A DNA stretch of 64,000 nt, taken from the NCBI GenBank assembly GCA_018881555.1, contig JACAXG010000067.1:1893635-1957634 (forward strand), in the 5' to 3' direction. The translations under genes and the position numbers were made by a program. How positions within the stretch are numbered: position 1 is the first letter of the stretch; each line of letters opens with the position of its first letter. The notes under the pieces were generated by a model. The model searched no databases, was not told where the DNA came from, and was given only the letters and a program-made list of their open reading frames with translations. The DNA comes from Amblyornis subalaris. Lineage: Eukaryota > Chordata > Aves > Passeriformes > Ptilonorhynchidae. Shown in pieces: positions 34,273 through 45,766 of this stretch.

Positions 34273-37200
34273 TAGCAATTACAGAATTCTTCTGATTTTT
34301 TTTTTCTTTTTAAAATAAGATAATATTCTAAAAAAGCAACCTTATACATAACTACTTCAACTTTATAGATAGTAAAGCTGGTTCAAATTATATCAGTGCA
34401 ACTTTTTAGTTTAGAAAAGTCCAAAGATGAAAAAATAAAAAATGTTTTGCAGAATTGGAAGTAATTGGATTTAGAGAAGACATGTGGAAACAAGTGATTT
34501 GAACAATCTCATTTTGTAAACACTTCAGTTACCAGATTTGCCTGAACCACTTGGCAATTCGTGAGAAAATCAGCTGGTAGCTCTGTGCAGCTAATGACCA
34601 AAAATTCATTTGAAGTCCACTGATGTCACGAAATATCAAAGGAAAGATAACCTTCAGTGAAACTTTAGATTTAGTAATGCCTTCAGGAAGGGATTGTAAT
34701 ATTCATCTGTCCTTACTTCAAAACAAATATTTTATTGGATTCCCTTATGTATAATAAGAAGAGATCTTATTAACATTTTCCTCCATGGGAACACTAACAG
34801 GATTTCTTTTATCTATACACCTATCTATTTTCATAAATATTTAAATAATATTTAAATATTCTGAAGTGACAAATTTNGTCAAAACTGACCAATGGTTTCA
34901 GAAAATATTGGGTGAAGGCAGAGAAGGTGTCTCACAACAGTCAAGCGTCATGAATCTGTGACAAAACCAATTTGGGTGCAGTGTCTTCACTCAATTATGC
35001 ATTCTGGGTTCTGCCCTTGCATAATGTCATTTTGAAGTCCATGCAATCAAAATCTGAGAAAACCACAATTGCACTATAAAATTTCACAACTTTCTACTGT
35101 CAAGGGGACACAGAGGAAAGAACTGAAGTTCATAAAAGCCAGAAATTGGGGAATGATAAAAAGCCGATGAGGAGCAAANATGCCAGTAGGGAATTCCTCA
35201 GAAAAGAACAGGAGATATAGGAACTTCAGTTTCTCAACAGATGCTCACTGAGATCAGGCTAATGAAAACAGCTTCCAAAGTTAGCTTAGTAGTCAGAAAA
35301 CTGTGTCTCTTTTAAATAAAATAATTTCATCCCAGCTTGTCCAAACGTATTGTAACAAGGTACACACACTTCTGTAAAAATGTGCCGTTATAGTGGGGCT
35401 GAAGGATTTGCTAAACATCCAAAGCCAGAGTTTGAGTCTCACTTCACACTCATTTCAAAACTGACCTTCACTGGTTCAGCTCTAAGGGAAGCAGGTTATC
35501 AGGAGGGGAAACAAAGCTGACTGGAATGCTTCTCATACATCACCAGCTATAAAAACTCTTATCATTTTATTATTCTTGCTCAAAAAACAACCTAGGTTTT
35601 ACACAGATAATTTGTCTGTATGTTAGTAATACCAGTGATGTCATTTAAACCATTTTTTTAGAAATTTCTGTTAGAAAATGGTTCAGAACATATTTATGAA
35701 ATTATTCATGCTGCCGTCATACTGCCCTTCAAAGCCTTCTGTTATTTTTGTAGCACACAGAGCACACAGTACATAGAGATCTCAGCCATACATCAATGCC
35801 TTAACATGCCCTCTTGTATTTCAATACATAAGATTTTACAAAGACTGTACAAGATAGAGGTACCCTGCCTCAACAGATCTTGGAGTGGATTTTGACATGA
35901 TCCAGTCTTGCCCTCGGAGCAGCTTGTAGCACTTTCTGTGGTCTTTTGCAATATTGCATTAGAGGAAATGCTGCATACCCAGTTGGAATTGCATTGAAGG
36001 CAGTGTTCCATGCCAGAGAATATGTGAACACCTGCGACCAGCATCACTGAAGTTGTCCAATTAATTAATCAATGTTTAAACTACCTTAAAAATTAAAAGA
36101 GCTATGTGCTATTATTGCTTGTTGATGCCTTATGATGAGTGTATTAAATTATAATCTTTCAGCTAATTAATGAAATCACAGAATGAATCTTTTGCTGAAT
36201 GATTACAATATGGGAACACTTATTCTATGGGTAAACAGAAAAGGAAATCAGGTTATTTGTTTCCAGCATGATGCAAGATGAATGGATATTTTCTTTAAAT
36301 TAAACAGAAAAAACATGAGTTAAAATCAAATGACTAGAAATGTTACTTATTCTGTGATTTTTTTTTTTTTACTTTTTTTACTTCTAAAAAATATTTTCCA
36401 TTCCCAAATAGTGACTCACTCTTCATTGATAACTAAATGCACTGTTGACAGTTTTCAGTTGAGTTAATTGGTACCAGGATCAAATACTCTCTGTGACTCT
36501 CTGTCAAATGGCATGGGCAACAAAATGCTGAGTGGTTTTATGACCTGGAATACACAGAGCATGCCAGTAATCTCAAGTGCTGGTACAATTATTTGCTAGA
36601 TTTCAGCAGCGAATAATAAACTGACTGTGAGAGCAGAGGTTTATTGTTAACTGTGCTGATTTTGAATAGCTATTAGATTTTGTATACACAAAAAAAGATG
36701 TAAAATAATTTGGACCATCGAATAATTTTTTTTCAGGAGGGGGGTAAAATGGGCTTAATTTCACAACCTCACCATTAGTAATACCAAGAAGGGGAAGCAT
36801 GAAGACAACAATTTTTTTTATTCTCGGGCAGGCCTGAGCATTAATTTCCCCAAGGAGGCTCCTCAGAAGCAATTTCTACAATTTATAAATCAATTTTAAC
36901 AGTTTCTCCTATTTCAGGGTGTGTTAGCTACATTGAATCATCTGGTTGTGTACTGTCTTACTAAGGTTGTTGATGAATCTTTAATAAATTTTCTAGCCTT
37001 TTAAAAACTTGTGTCTTTTAAAAATTCTACCTTTTCAAAATTCCTCTGATTCCTTTGCATAGAAGCATCCAAGTCCTAATTCTCGAAATACATGGGAAGA
37101 AAAAAATATGACTATTTTCAAATTAGTAGTCTCTGTCTTTCCACTAGAAGTTTTATGAGTATCTCTGAATTTCATACCTACAAATGCGAAACATTTGAGT

Positions 37201-37348
37201 GTGGAGTAGAGTTTGGATGCTGCTTGGCTGTAGCAAAATATGTCCTTTTGTCTGACACATTTTTATTTTGTCTACCAAGCAGATCAAGTAGCCTAGCAAA
37301 ATCTGTTTCCTAATCTCCATGAGACATGAAATCTCTGGGACTTGAGAC
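34273..37348. other. AT-rich unique DNA, no gene recognised
   Basis: No recognisable transposon. Around 36055-36175 the sequence holds several TTAATTA/TAATTAAT motifs of the homeodomain-core type, which is also expected by chance in AT-rich DNA. A T tract lies at 36359-36371. Open frames are all under 90 codons. Confidence 0.45.
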
Positions 37349-37438
37349 ATGCTCTCTAAATGCACTGACAGCAACGACGGCGCGGTGCTGCACACCCTCA
37401 ACGCCAGCCTGTTGTGTGATGAAATGGCTGAGCAATAA
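37349..37438 (+). other. 30-codon frame with sixteen successive G/C-ending codons
   Basis: A short frame starting at ATG 37349 and ending at TAA 37438. Codons 7-22 (37367-37414) all end in G or C and the stretch carries five CpG, in contrast to the AT-rich flanks. The predicted peptide includes DSNDGAVLHTLNASLLCDEM; no family was recognised. A stop codon lies two codons upstream of the ATG and no good splice site was seen, so this is not called a gene. It could be the edge of an undetected exon, a conserved noncoding element or a small CpG-rich patch. Confidence 0.15.
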
Positions 37439-40237
37439 CAGATTTGCAGAGGGCATAAATCTGCTAATGGCGATCTGATGTTCCACGTCCTTCTCTAACG
37501 ACAGTAATAGGTTGGGAGGGAAGGGAGGTCATGTGGCAGCTGGAAAGACATTTGGAAAGAAGATGGTCAGAAAGTCAGGTTCCCTTGGGAGCTGGGGGTT
37601 GTTTAACACGGAGTTGTCGTGAGCAGGTGGTTGAGTGCACTGTGACCCCTCACCAGCAGGCAGAGACAGCAGCTTAACTGGTGCCTTAGCAGTGATGCAT
37701 TGTGCATGTGACTACAGAAATGTCTGCACGTGTTACAGCAAATCATTCAGTACCCACATAAACTGAATTGATCGCAGTTATGAAAATGTCCACATTAGGA
37801 AGTGGTAGAGAATTTTTCCACCAGAACTTCCTGCCGACAAAAAATTAAAGTTTTTTTACTTAAGTTACAGCTGCTTCTCTCAAGAGCACTGTACTTTTCT
37901 TAGAATAATAACTATTTCTCAAATACATTTATCCAATATTTTACAATAATCATATTAAGAAATAACCATTTTAACCAACATTCCATAACCATATTAATTC
38001 TGCTATGTAAAATTAATCCCCCAGCCTATATATAGGAGAATCTTTTAAATAAATTGATACTTCTAAAACTGTGACTATGTAGTGAAATCGTGATGTCACT
38101 TCTTATAATATTTGAACAAGTGGAAATCCAAAATTCACCTGCCTGTAGAGATTTTATTTTAAACAAAAATAAAGTTATTAATAGAAGAACTAGGAACTGA
38201 ATAACGAATAGTTCTCTATGTAGCTATTGATAGTTTTCTCTAGATTATACTGATAGAATTGAATTGTAGATTGATGCATTACTGTGATAACTAATCATAG
38301 TTTAAATAACAGAAGTAAGACTCCAAAGGATTCTTTTAGAGAAGACAAAAGGGGATACCAGGAGTAGAAAGAGTCACAAATGGCTATTTAAAAAGAACAT
38401 AATTTGAATGTAAAAAAATAACTTAATAAATACATTTATAATTAATTAAGATAAAAGCCTAACTGACATATTAACAGAAGGAAGTTGAGCAGTATTTTGA
38501 AGATTTTTCCCTATTAGAATAATCACTGAGATGAAAAATCCAGTGTTTTCAAATATACTATTCTTAGAAAGGAATGCTAAAGATGATAGGAACTCAGATG
38601 TTCATTTTGAAAAGAATCATGGTTTTTAAAAATACTGCCTTTCAATTCCAAACTCCCTGTTTACTATTAAATTTTACTATTTAAATCCTACTGAATTTTG
38701 AAAAAAAAAAATCACATTATTAATGGTGAAAACAATAAAAGAATCTGGGTTCGGTCCTGACAGGGACAATTAAATTATTTCTGATGAAGAAACTGAGTGC
38801 CTTAAAAGTTTTGGCTTTAAGAAAAATATACATCATAATATATTAACGCATCATAGATGTAGTATATGAAAATAATTTATATTATGCAACTTCTTACGAG
38901 GTGTCTTCAGCAGAGAAAATAACCATTGCAGTAGCCACTACATGTCATTCTTGTTGCCAGTTATACTGCAGAGTAATGCTAAAACTGGACTGGAAATTAA
39001 AAAGTCATCACCTCCTCAAATAATCTTTGAAGAAAACTCCCCCAACATCCTTTTTCTGGTTTGAAAAATGCCTTTGCTGAAGCATCTCTTCCTACAGTAT
39101 GATTATTATAACAGCAGTGACACAGACTGCAGTTTTTTAAAGTGTGAGCCTCTTTATTCAAAAATTGAAGAAAATTCTCTCCTATCCATTCAACTTCCAT
39201 TCTGATTGTAACAAACATGAAATACTATGGCTATACAATAAGCATTTTTAAAATTACCCTCAGGCCAGTATTCTTGGGATCTATCTATCTATGATCATGC
39301 TGACCCTTCACGAGATGCATGAGTACAGCCTAAAAAGATATATCTAATACAGATTAAATTTAGAAGGGTAAAGCAATCAAAAGTTATCAGCTCAGGTTTC
39401 CTTGTGGGCCTATGAGAGCCTACTTTCAGAAACTTAACTACAGGTATGACTTTTGTGCAATGATTGCCTCAGCTAGCTGGATGAAAGCAAGTATAAGTAT
39501 AGTTATAGTTGCTCTATGCAATCATGCCTCTAGTTGCAATGTAGACATAACATAAGATTTCCTGTGGAGAGATAAATCAAACGCTGAGAATCAAATACAT
39601 TTGGTTTCTCAGATATGTTTCAGGTAATTTACAATTATAAAATTTGCACAGTAGGATTGCTGCTTCCACATGATATAAGGTCTTTGGTTGTGCTACACCA
39701 GTTCTCTCTGTAAAAGGGAAAAAAAGGATAAAAAGTTATTTTAAATTAGAAAAAGAGATGCTAAAAAAGGAAACTCATCTAAAACAACACTTTCAGTTAG
39801 CCATAAATCAAATCATCTGTGCAATTTTAAACTTCATCTTGAAAACAGATCTTTAAAAGAAAGCCAGGGAAAATGTCTTTTTCTTTCCTTGATTTTTGTC
39901 CTCAATAAATCTGAATGACCCAATGATTTTTCATGCCACAAAATTCATAAACATATCTGACACTATGATTAGGTTATATTCGCATTAATTTGTGTGGTTA
40001 TACAATTAAATGTACTAATATAGTATCTTTAACATTTCCCTTCTCTAATTACACAGAGTAGCACAACAGTTGCAAAAAAGATTCCTTTTGCAATAGATAT
40101 AAGAGGTTACAATGGAATACAACAGATTCCTTCACTGTTTTCAGTGACAAGTTACAAAAACATACATTGATTTCTTGTTTCATACATTTTTATCATACTT
40201 ACTACATAGAAAAATGTTAGGCTAATAAAATATGCTC
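37439..40237. other. AT-rich unique DNA, no gene recognised
   Basis: GC stays slightly raised to about 37740 and then falls. No repeat or RNA gene was recognised apart from a 12-bp palindrome CCTATATATAGG near 38025. Confidence 0.5.
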
Positions 40238-40672
40238 ATCACAGAATATAATCACAGAATCATCAAGGTTGGAAAAGACCTCCAAGATCATCAAGTTCAA
40301 CCTTCAACCGAATACAACCATGGACATTAAACCATATCACAAAGAGCCACGTCTACTCACTTTTTGAACACTTTCGGGGATGGTGATTCCATCCTGATTT
40401 TTCCTGATATCCAACCTGAGCCTCCCCTGGGCAGCTTGAGGCCATTTCCTCTTGTCCTGTCACTAGCTGCCTGGGAGAAGAGGCAGATTCTTACCTGGCT
40501 ACAATCTCCTTTCAGGTGGTTGTACAGAGTGATAAGGTCTCCCCTGAGCCTCTTGTTCTCCAGTTTAAACACCCCAGCTCGCCCAGCCACTCCTCACAGG
40601 ACTTGTGCTCCAGACCCTTCAACAGCTCCATTGCCCTTCTCTTGACATGTTCCAGCACCTCAATGTTTTTCT
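40238..40672 (-). mobile_element. CR1 LINE 3' part, minus strand
   Basis: Plus-strand landmarks are ATCACAGAATCATCAAGGTT, GGAAAAGACCTCCAAGATCA, TCAAGTTCAACC, GAACACTTTCGGGGATGGTG, TGGGCAGC, CCTCTTGTCCTGTCACTAGC, TGATAAGGTCTCCCCTGAGC, CCCAGCCACTCCTCACAGGA and CCAGCACCTCAATGTTT. This is a CR1 3' UTR with the end of ORF2 on the minus strand, about 435 bases, 5' truncated. The 93-codon plus frame and the 77-codon minus frame across it are not separate genes. Confidence 0.93.
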
Positions 40673-42987
40673 TCAAAGAACAAAAACTAAGCTGATAACA
40701 GTCTGCTTCTAACTACTAAATAATATTTATACAACTTCATGACAGATGTATATTAGTATCTTTGATAGATTAAGATAGAACATCTTCTTTATTTTAATTC
40801 AAAACTGGATGGTACAGGGTATAAAAGCCTTTTGACCTCCACTGTGAGACAGGACTTGAGGCTAAAGGTAGTCTAAAGCATTAATTCATCCAGCTTAAAA
40901 TTTAAAATACACTCTCTGTGTGGCAGACATCTCCCCGACTGCTGAAGTTGAGAGTTATTAGGCATCTAAAACCACTAAAAAGGAGCAATGTTTTAACACA
41001 GACACACACACACACTGATTTATACAGGATAAGGTGATAAGAAATAATGAACAACCTAAATAAGACAACAATATTCCATGCACATGCATACGATGACAGA
41101 TGTTATGTCAAGTCTAGCAGGAGTTTGATCCATTATCTTCTGAAGTCAGTGGAAATTATCTGACTTTATTGGGACTGAATGAGACTCACAGAGCTTTATG
41201 GACTTTTTGATATCATATTAGGTTCCTTTGTCTAGTAGTTATATTCATAAAAATTCCTCTCACTGGAAAAAAACCTCTAATTAGTAAGAAGCACTCTGCT
41301 CTTTGAAAGTAATTAGCTTCTTAAAGATATTCAAAACTATTTATGAACAATTTCTTGTAGTTTCATGTACTTTCAAACACCAGTTAAAGTTTTATGTGTG
41401 TTGCTATCACTGCCTTGCACTGGTACAACATTGTTCTTCACTGTCAATTCTTTTAGAAATGTCAGTTTCATTTAAAAATGCTGTTGCTTAATCTAAGTAC
41501 CAGCAGCAAATACAACACCCCAGAAAATGGATATCAGCAGGAGCTGTGAAAATTTTAACATTGATACCAAAGTATCATCAGTGGCTTCTTTAGGATCACC
41601 TGGATGTTTTGTGAAGAAACCAAATTTCTGTGCAGGACATGACTTGGTCCTCTGTAAAATTAACACAATGCAGTAAAAGAAAGAACTTAGAAGAAATGAA
41701 CAGCATGCGTATTCTGTGTTGGTTTCGATTTAAAGGGATGTTTCTACACAGGTAGATGTAGAACATGACGAGCTCATTGCACACACACTCTGAGCCAGCT
41801 GGCCTGCACCAGCAGGTCTGGAAGCCACAGAGACCCAAGAGCAGAGACTGATGCTTGAGTCAATGAGCTCATTCTAAGAAACAAAAAAGGGGATAAAGTG
41901 TGGAAAGAATTTGCAAGGATGACAGGAGGATTATATGTGTATCTTCACCACCAGATCACCTGTAGGGCCTGTAGTAGCTTCTAGTACTTCCTGCCTCAGG
42001 GGCCTCTATCTCTCCCATAACTTCAGACCTTCTTCTCCAAAGACTACCCCCAAGTTCTTCCTTCCTGGAACTTTCAAACCCCAGTGTCCTCTATGCTCAC
42101 GCTTCCCTCATTCAATTTAATGTACATAGTGCTCCACTACTGTTCTTGAAGAGTCCTTAGGCTTATTCAGTGTATTTGAGAGCTACGTAGTGGTTGTCAT
42201 GCCTCTTGTTACAAAGTGTCCTCACAATGAACCATTCTATGAAAGACTTCTTTCCGTATTTGCCCGATCCAAGACTTTCTGTTGAGCACCTTATTTATCT
42301 TCCACTTGTATCTATGATCCCAGAGCTAATTCACAGAATCACATTAAATACTATCATGAACTCTTTGTGCTAAGTAGAGAATTGTGCATCCTAATAATAC
42401 TAAGATCATGAAGAAATGAAAGCATCAGTGACTTAACAAAATTTATGGGTTCCAAAATGTGTTTGATGACCTGGGCTTCAGTGATTTCCAAAGCTGACAA
42501 AGGAAGCTAATGGCAGAGAGAGAAATTACAGAAGCATGCAAACTGCAAAATAATATTTGTTTTTTTTTAGTAAGTGCCCTATCTTTAATAATACATTGCA
42601 GAAAAATCCTGATATTTCTGGATATACTGCATGGAATCATAAATTGTTCCAATTCTTGAGATGTATCCTTTCTTCCAGGCCATGCCTTCTCATTTATTCA
42701 CAGTCTCTTTGACTGAATGTCTGTGTTCTATTTAGCCACTCATCAAACTACAGTCCTTAGCCCTGCAAAAAGTTGCTTTTATGACCTGTGAACACTAATA
42801 GGACTCAATGCTACAGCCTTTCCTCCAAACAGCCCCTGATTTATAGCACTCAGAGAAAGGAATTAAAAGTAACATCTCTCTATGTGTATGTACTCTTTCT
42901 GTTGGCTTTCCCTCAAGCTCTTACATAGACAGAATTTCATTTTGTAGTTTCCAGTTGTCATGAGTTGCTACTCACACTACTAAAAAT
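40673..42987. other. AT-rich unique DNA, no gene recognised
   Basis: It contains a short (CA)n run at 40995-41015 and a 10-bp inverted repeat (GAGCTCATTG at 41770, CAATGAGCTC at 41861). A patch of higher GC lies at 41935-42110, with a 61-codon frame that has no recognised motif. Confidence 0.5.
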
Positions 42988-43062
42988 TATATGTGTATAA
43001 TATATAATATATATATACTATATATATAATACTTACATATAATCTTATTATAGATTATAATT
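42988..43062. repeat. (TA)n low-complexity tract
   Basis: Nearly pure A and T with TATATAAT-type units. It is flanked by copies of CTACTAAAAATTATA (about 42978 and 43069), so the region may have grown by a short local duplication. Confidence 0.85.
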
Positions 43063-44013
43063 TAGTTGCTACTAAAAATTATACTGGGGCATCTCTTAGT
43101 CCTCTTCCTTTATCTGTAGGTAGAATTTTTTTCCCATTGATTCTTTTGGTCTCAAGATTCTTATTTTGAGTAAATGGGAATGTAACATTGGGGTTCTGCT
43201 GCTTATCTAGTCATTCTTTCACTTTTCCTGCTAACAGCCTTCCATGATCTCAAGAGCAATTTAGCTTAAATAACAAGTATAAATGTTCAAAATAATATTT
43301 TTTTTCCTGCTAATCACAATGCTCTTCTTACTTAAGGTAGTGTTACAATTTTTAAGCAATGTTTCTAAATCTGGGGTTAAACTAAAACCAGATTAAACTA
43401 TCTATCACAAAGTATCATGTTCGCACTTTATTTTTATTTTACTGATGAATACAATGACCAAACTGTCCTATCTTCTTTTAGGTTGTCATTTAATCTTTTC
43501 TAGTTATGACTCATACATTAAAAATAAAAGATCAATATTTATGTGTATCCTGAGTGTGCTCTTATAAGGAGAGAAAAATATGTTCTTTCAGAAGACCTAA
43601 CCCATTCTGTAGGCAAGTTATTTTTAAAAAATGACATATTTTTGAGTAGCTGGAAATTCTGCTACTGTGGCAATATTTGACTGCATATAGTCTTGGCATT
43701 GATTCCACCCACTTCAGGCAGAATTATTTATTATAATGTTTATTGGAGCACTATAAATAGTTAAGGGCATAGTTTTCTTTTCTTGCTTAAGGCAATAGAA
43801 AACTTTGCATCTTCATTTTTGTTTTAATATAGCTATCACATTATTAAAGAAACTATGCCTCAGTTCTGGAAGCTATAGAAGTATGTGAATAGAGTTGTGA
43901 TGTAGATTCCAACCAAGGTATTTTCTTTTCTGCTACTGAGCACTCTAAACTCAACTGGAACACAACAATAACTGTTTTGCGTATGCAAAAAATGATAATA
44001 GGCAATAAGCCTT
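43063..44013. other. AT-rich spacer, no gene seen
   Basis: No recognisable gene, repeat or RNA. Confidence 0.5.
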
Positions 44014-44048
44014 TAGATCCACTACTACTTTTTCTAGTAGTGGATCTA
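44014..44048. repeat. perfect 14-bp inverted repeat, 7-base loop
   Basis: TAGATCCACTACTA (44014-44027), loop CTTTTTC, then TAGTAGTGGATCTA (44035-44048): all 14 positions pair. Flanking bases do not extend the stem, so it is shorter than a usual microRNA precursor. It is not part of any recognised transposon here. Confidence 0.9.
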
Positions 44049-44953
44049 TATGCTGCTTGTTTTAACTTGTGGCTGGCAAGCCAGAAAACATATAAAATAG
44101 TATTTCTGATGCTATGAGAAGCTTATTTTGGTTTCTACCCTGTGTGCTGGTGAGGACATGCCCACACAGTTTGGCTCGTTACCTCTAAGCATGACTGATT
44201 CATTTTTGATGGAAAAAATGGCACAACATTGCAAATTAGTCAACTGGAGCTATAATTGAAACTAGAGCACATGAAAGAATTGCTTTGAATGCCCAGATAA
44301 ATCCACTTGACATTCACTACTCACACCTGACAAAGCTGGCAAATACTCTGGTGCTATAAAACCTTAAGATGTGCAAAAGCCTTTGACGCCCTGTTTGTCG
44401 GAACAAGCAGTGGAAAATACTATCTATTTCAGAGTGGGGAGGTGAACAGCATAAAATGTGGTAAGTTTGGTTTGCTAGTGTTANATCTGTGTTTTATTTA
44501 GTGAATTATAGTAAACACAAGCTCCAGAAATTTTTCTTGACTTCACCCTAGCACAACCATTTTTATCCACCACAGTGTCCTGGAAAATAGCCTGTAGTTT
44601 GCACTGAATGTATTAATTAAGCAACCTCTTAGAATTTACTATGGTTCTTTATTTTTTCATTCAGCATTACAACAGGAAGGTTATTGAGGACCTGACTCAC
44701 ACAAAATCTTGGGAAATAGAATGAATTTTTGTATAAAATCATGACAACACAAAAGCACAGGAACGCTTAACAGAGGATAAGAATCAATATAAATTACCAG
44801 TATCTGTAGATTCACTACAATCTTCCCATCTCATCTGGGAACAGAAATAGTCTCACCAGAATTACAGATGACTGCTCCAGTAAGATATTGATCCAGCTTG
44901 TCTGAATTCCCAGTCAACAGAGAAAGTGCCTCTGACCACCTACCAAGACAGAT
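44049..44953. other. AT-rich spacer, no gene seen
   Basis: Nothing recognised before the LTR target site. Confidence 0.5.
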
Positions 44954-44958
44954 CCAAT
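44954..44958. repeat. target-site duplication CCAAT (left)
   Basis: CCAAT immediately precedes the TGTTGTAGG start of the LTR and recurs at 45762-45766. Confidence 0.75.
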
Positions 44959-45761
44959 TGTTGTAGGTTGACCAAGTGCCCACCAAAAGCTGCTCTATTC
45001 CTCCCCTCCTCAACTGGGCAGGGGAGAAAAAGTATAACAAGGGGCTTCTGGATTGAGATAAGGGCAGGGAGAGATCACTCACCCAATATTATCATGGGAG
45101 AAAAGACTTGACTCAGTGAAATTAATTAATTTATTACCAATCAAAACAGAGTACGGTAAGAAATAAAACCAAATCTTTGAAACACCTTGCAGCCCTCCCT
45201 TCTTCCCAGCCTTAATCCCAATTTTCTTCACCTCTTCCTCTCAAGAGGTGTAGGGGGATGGAGAATGGGAGCTGTGGTCTGTTTATCACACTTCTCTGCT
45301 GCTCCTCTTTGCTCAGGGGCAGGACTCCTCACACTCTTCTCCTGCTCCAGTGAGGGGTCCCTCCCATGGGAGACAGTTCTCCCTGAACTTCTCCAGCATG
45401 GGTCCCTCACACAGGGTGCAGACCTTCAGGATCACACTGCTCCAGCACTGATCTCCCACGGAGTCAGAAGTCCTGCCAGCAAACCTGCTCCAGCACAGGC
45501 ACATTCTCCATGGTCTGCAGGTGGATCTCTGCTCCGCTGTGGACCTCTGTGGCTGCAGGACAGCCTGCTTCACCATGGTCTTCACCACAGGCTGCAGGGA
45601 AATCTCTGCTCCTTACCTGGAGAAGCTTCTTCTTCCCTGCCTTTTCCACCGACCTTGGTGTCAACACTGTTACTGCTCTTGCATAACCTCACTCCTCTTT
45701 CTGGCTGCTGTTGCATAGCTTCCAACAGAAGCCACCCCTGTTGTCATGCAAATCTAGCATA
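44959..45761 (-). mobile_element. solo LTR, minus orientation, 803 bp
   Basis: It starts TGTTGTAGGTTGACCAAGTG and ends CTAGCATA (CACA mutated to CATA), with CCAAT on both sides. It is the same family as the LTR at 19001-20079, sharing GGGAGACAGTTCTCCCTGAA, CTTCTCCAGCATGGGTCC, CACCATGGTCTTCACCAC, AGGCTGCAGGGA and CCGACCTTGGTG. TTTATT at 45130-45135 gives AATAAA on the minus strand at the same offset (about 171 bases) as in the sister copy. It is about 275 bases shorter than that copy, partly because it lacks the 46-bp internal duplication. The 195-codon plus frame (45187-45774) and its antisense frames are LTR sequence, not genes. Confidence 0.88.
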
Positions 45762-45766
45762 CCAAT
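45762..45766. repeat. target-site duplication CCAAT (right)
   Basis: Right-hand partner of 44954-44958. Confidence 0.75.

Noticed and set aside
36917..36966. Acceptor-like CTCCTATTTCAG followed by a short open stretch
   Set aside because: The following GTTGTT is a poor donor and the frame shows nothing recognisable.
38022..38036. 12-bp palindrome CCTATATATAGG
   Set aside because: A short palindrome made mostly of TA repeats is common by chance in AT-rich DNA.
41770..41870. 10-bp inverted repeat GAGCTCATTG/CAATGAGCTC
   Set aside because: Arms are short and 80 bases apart without a target duplication; expected by chance in 64 kb.
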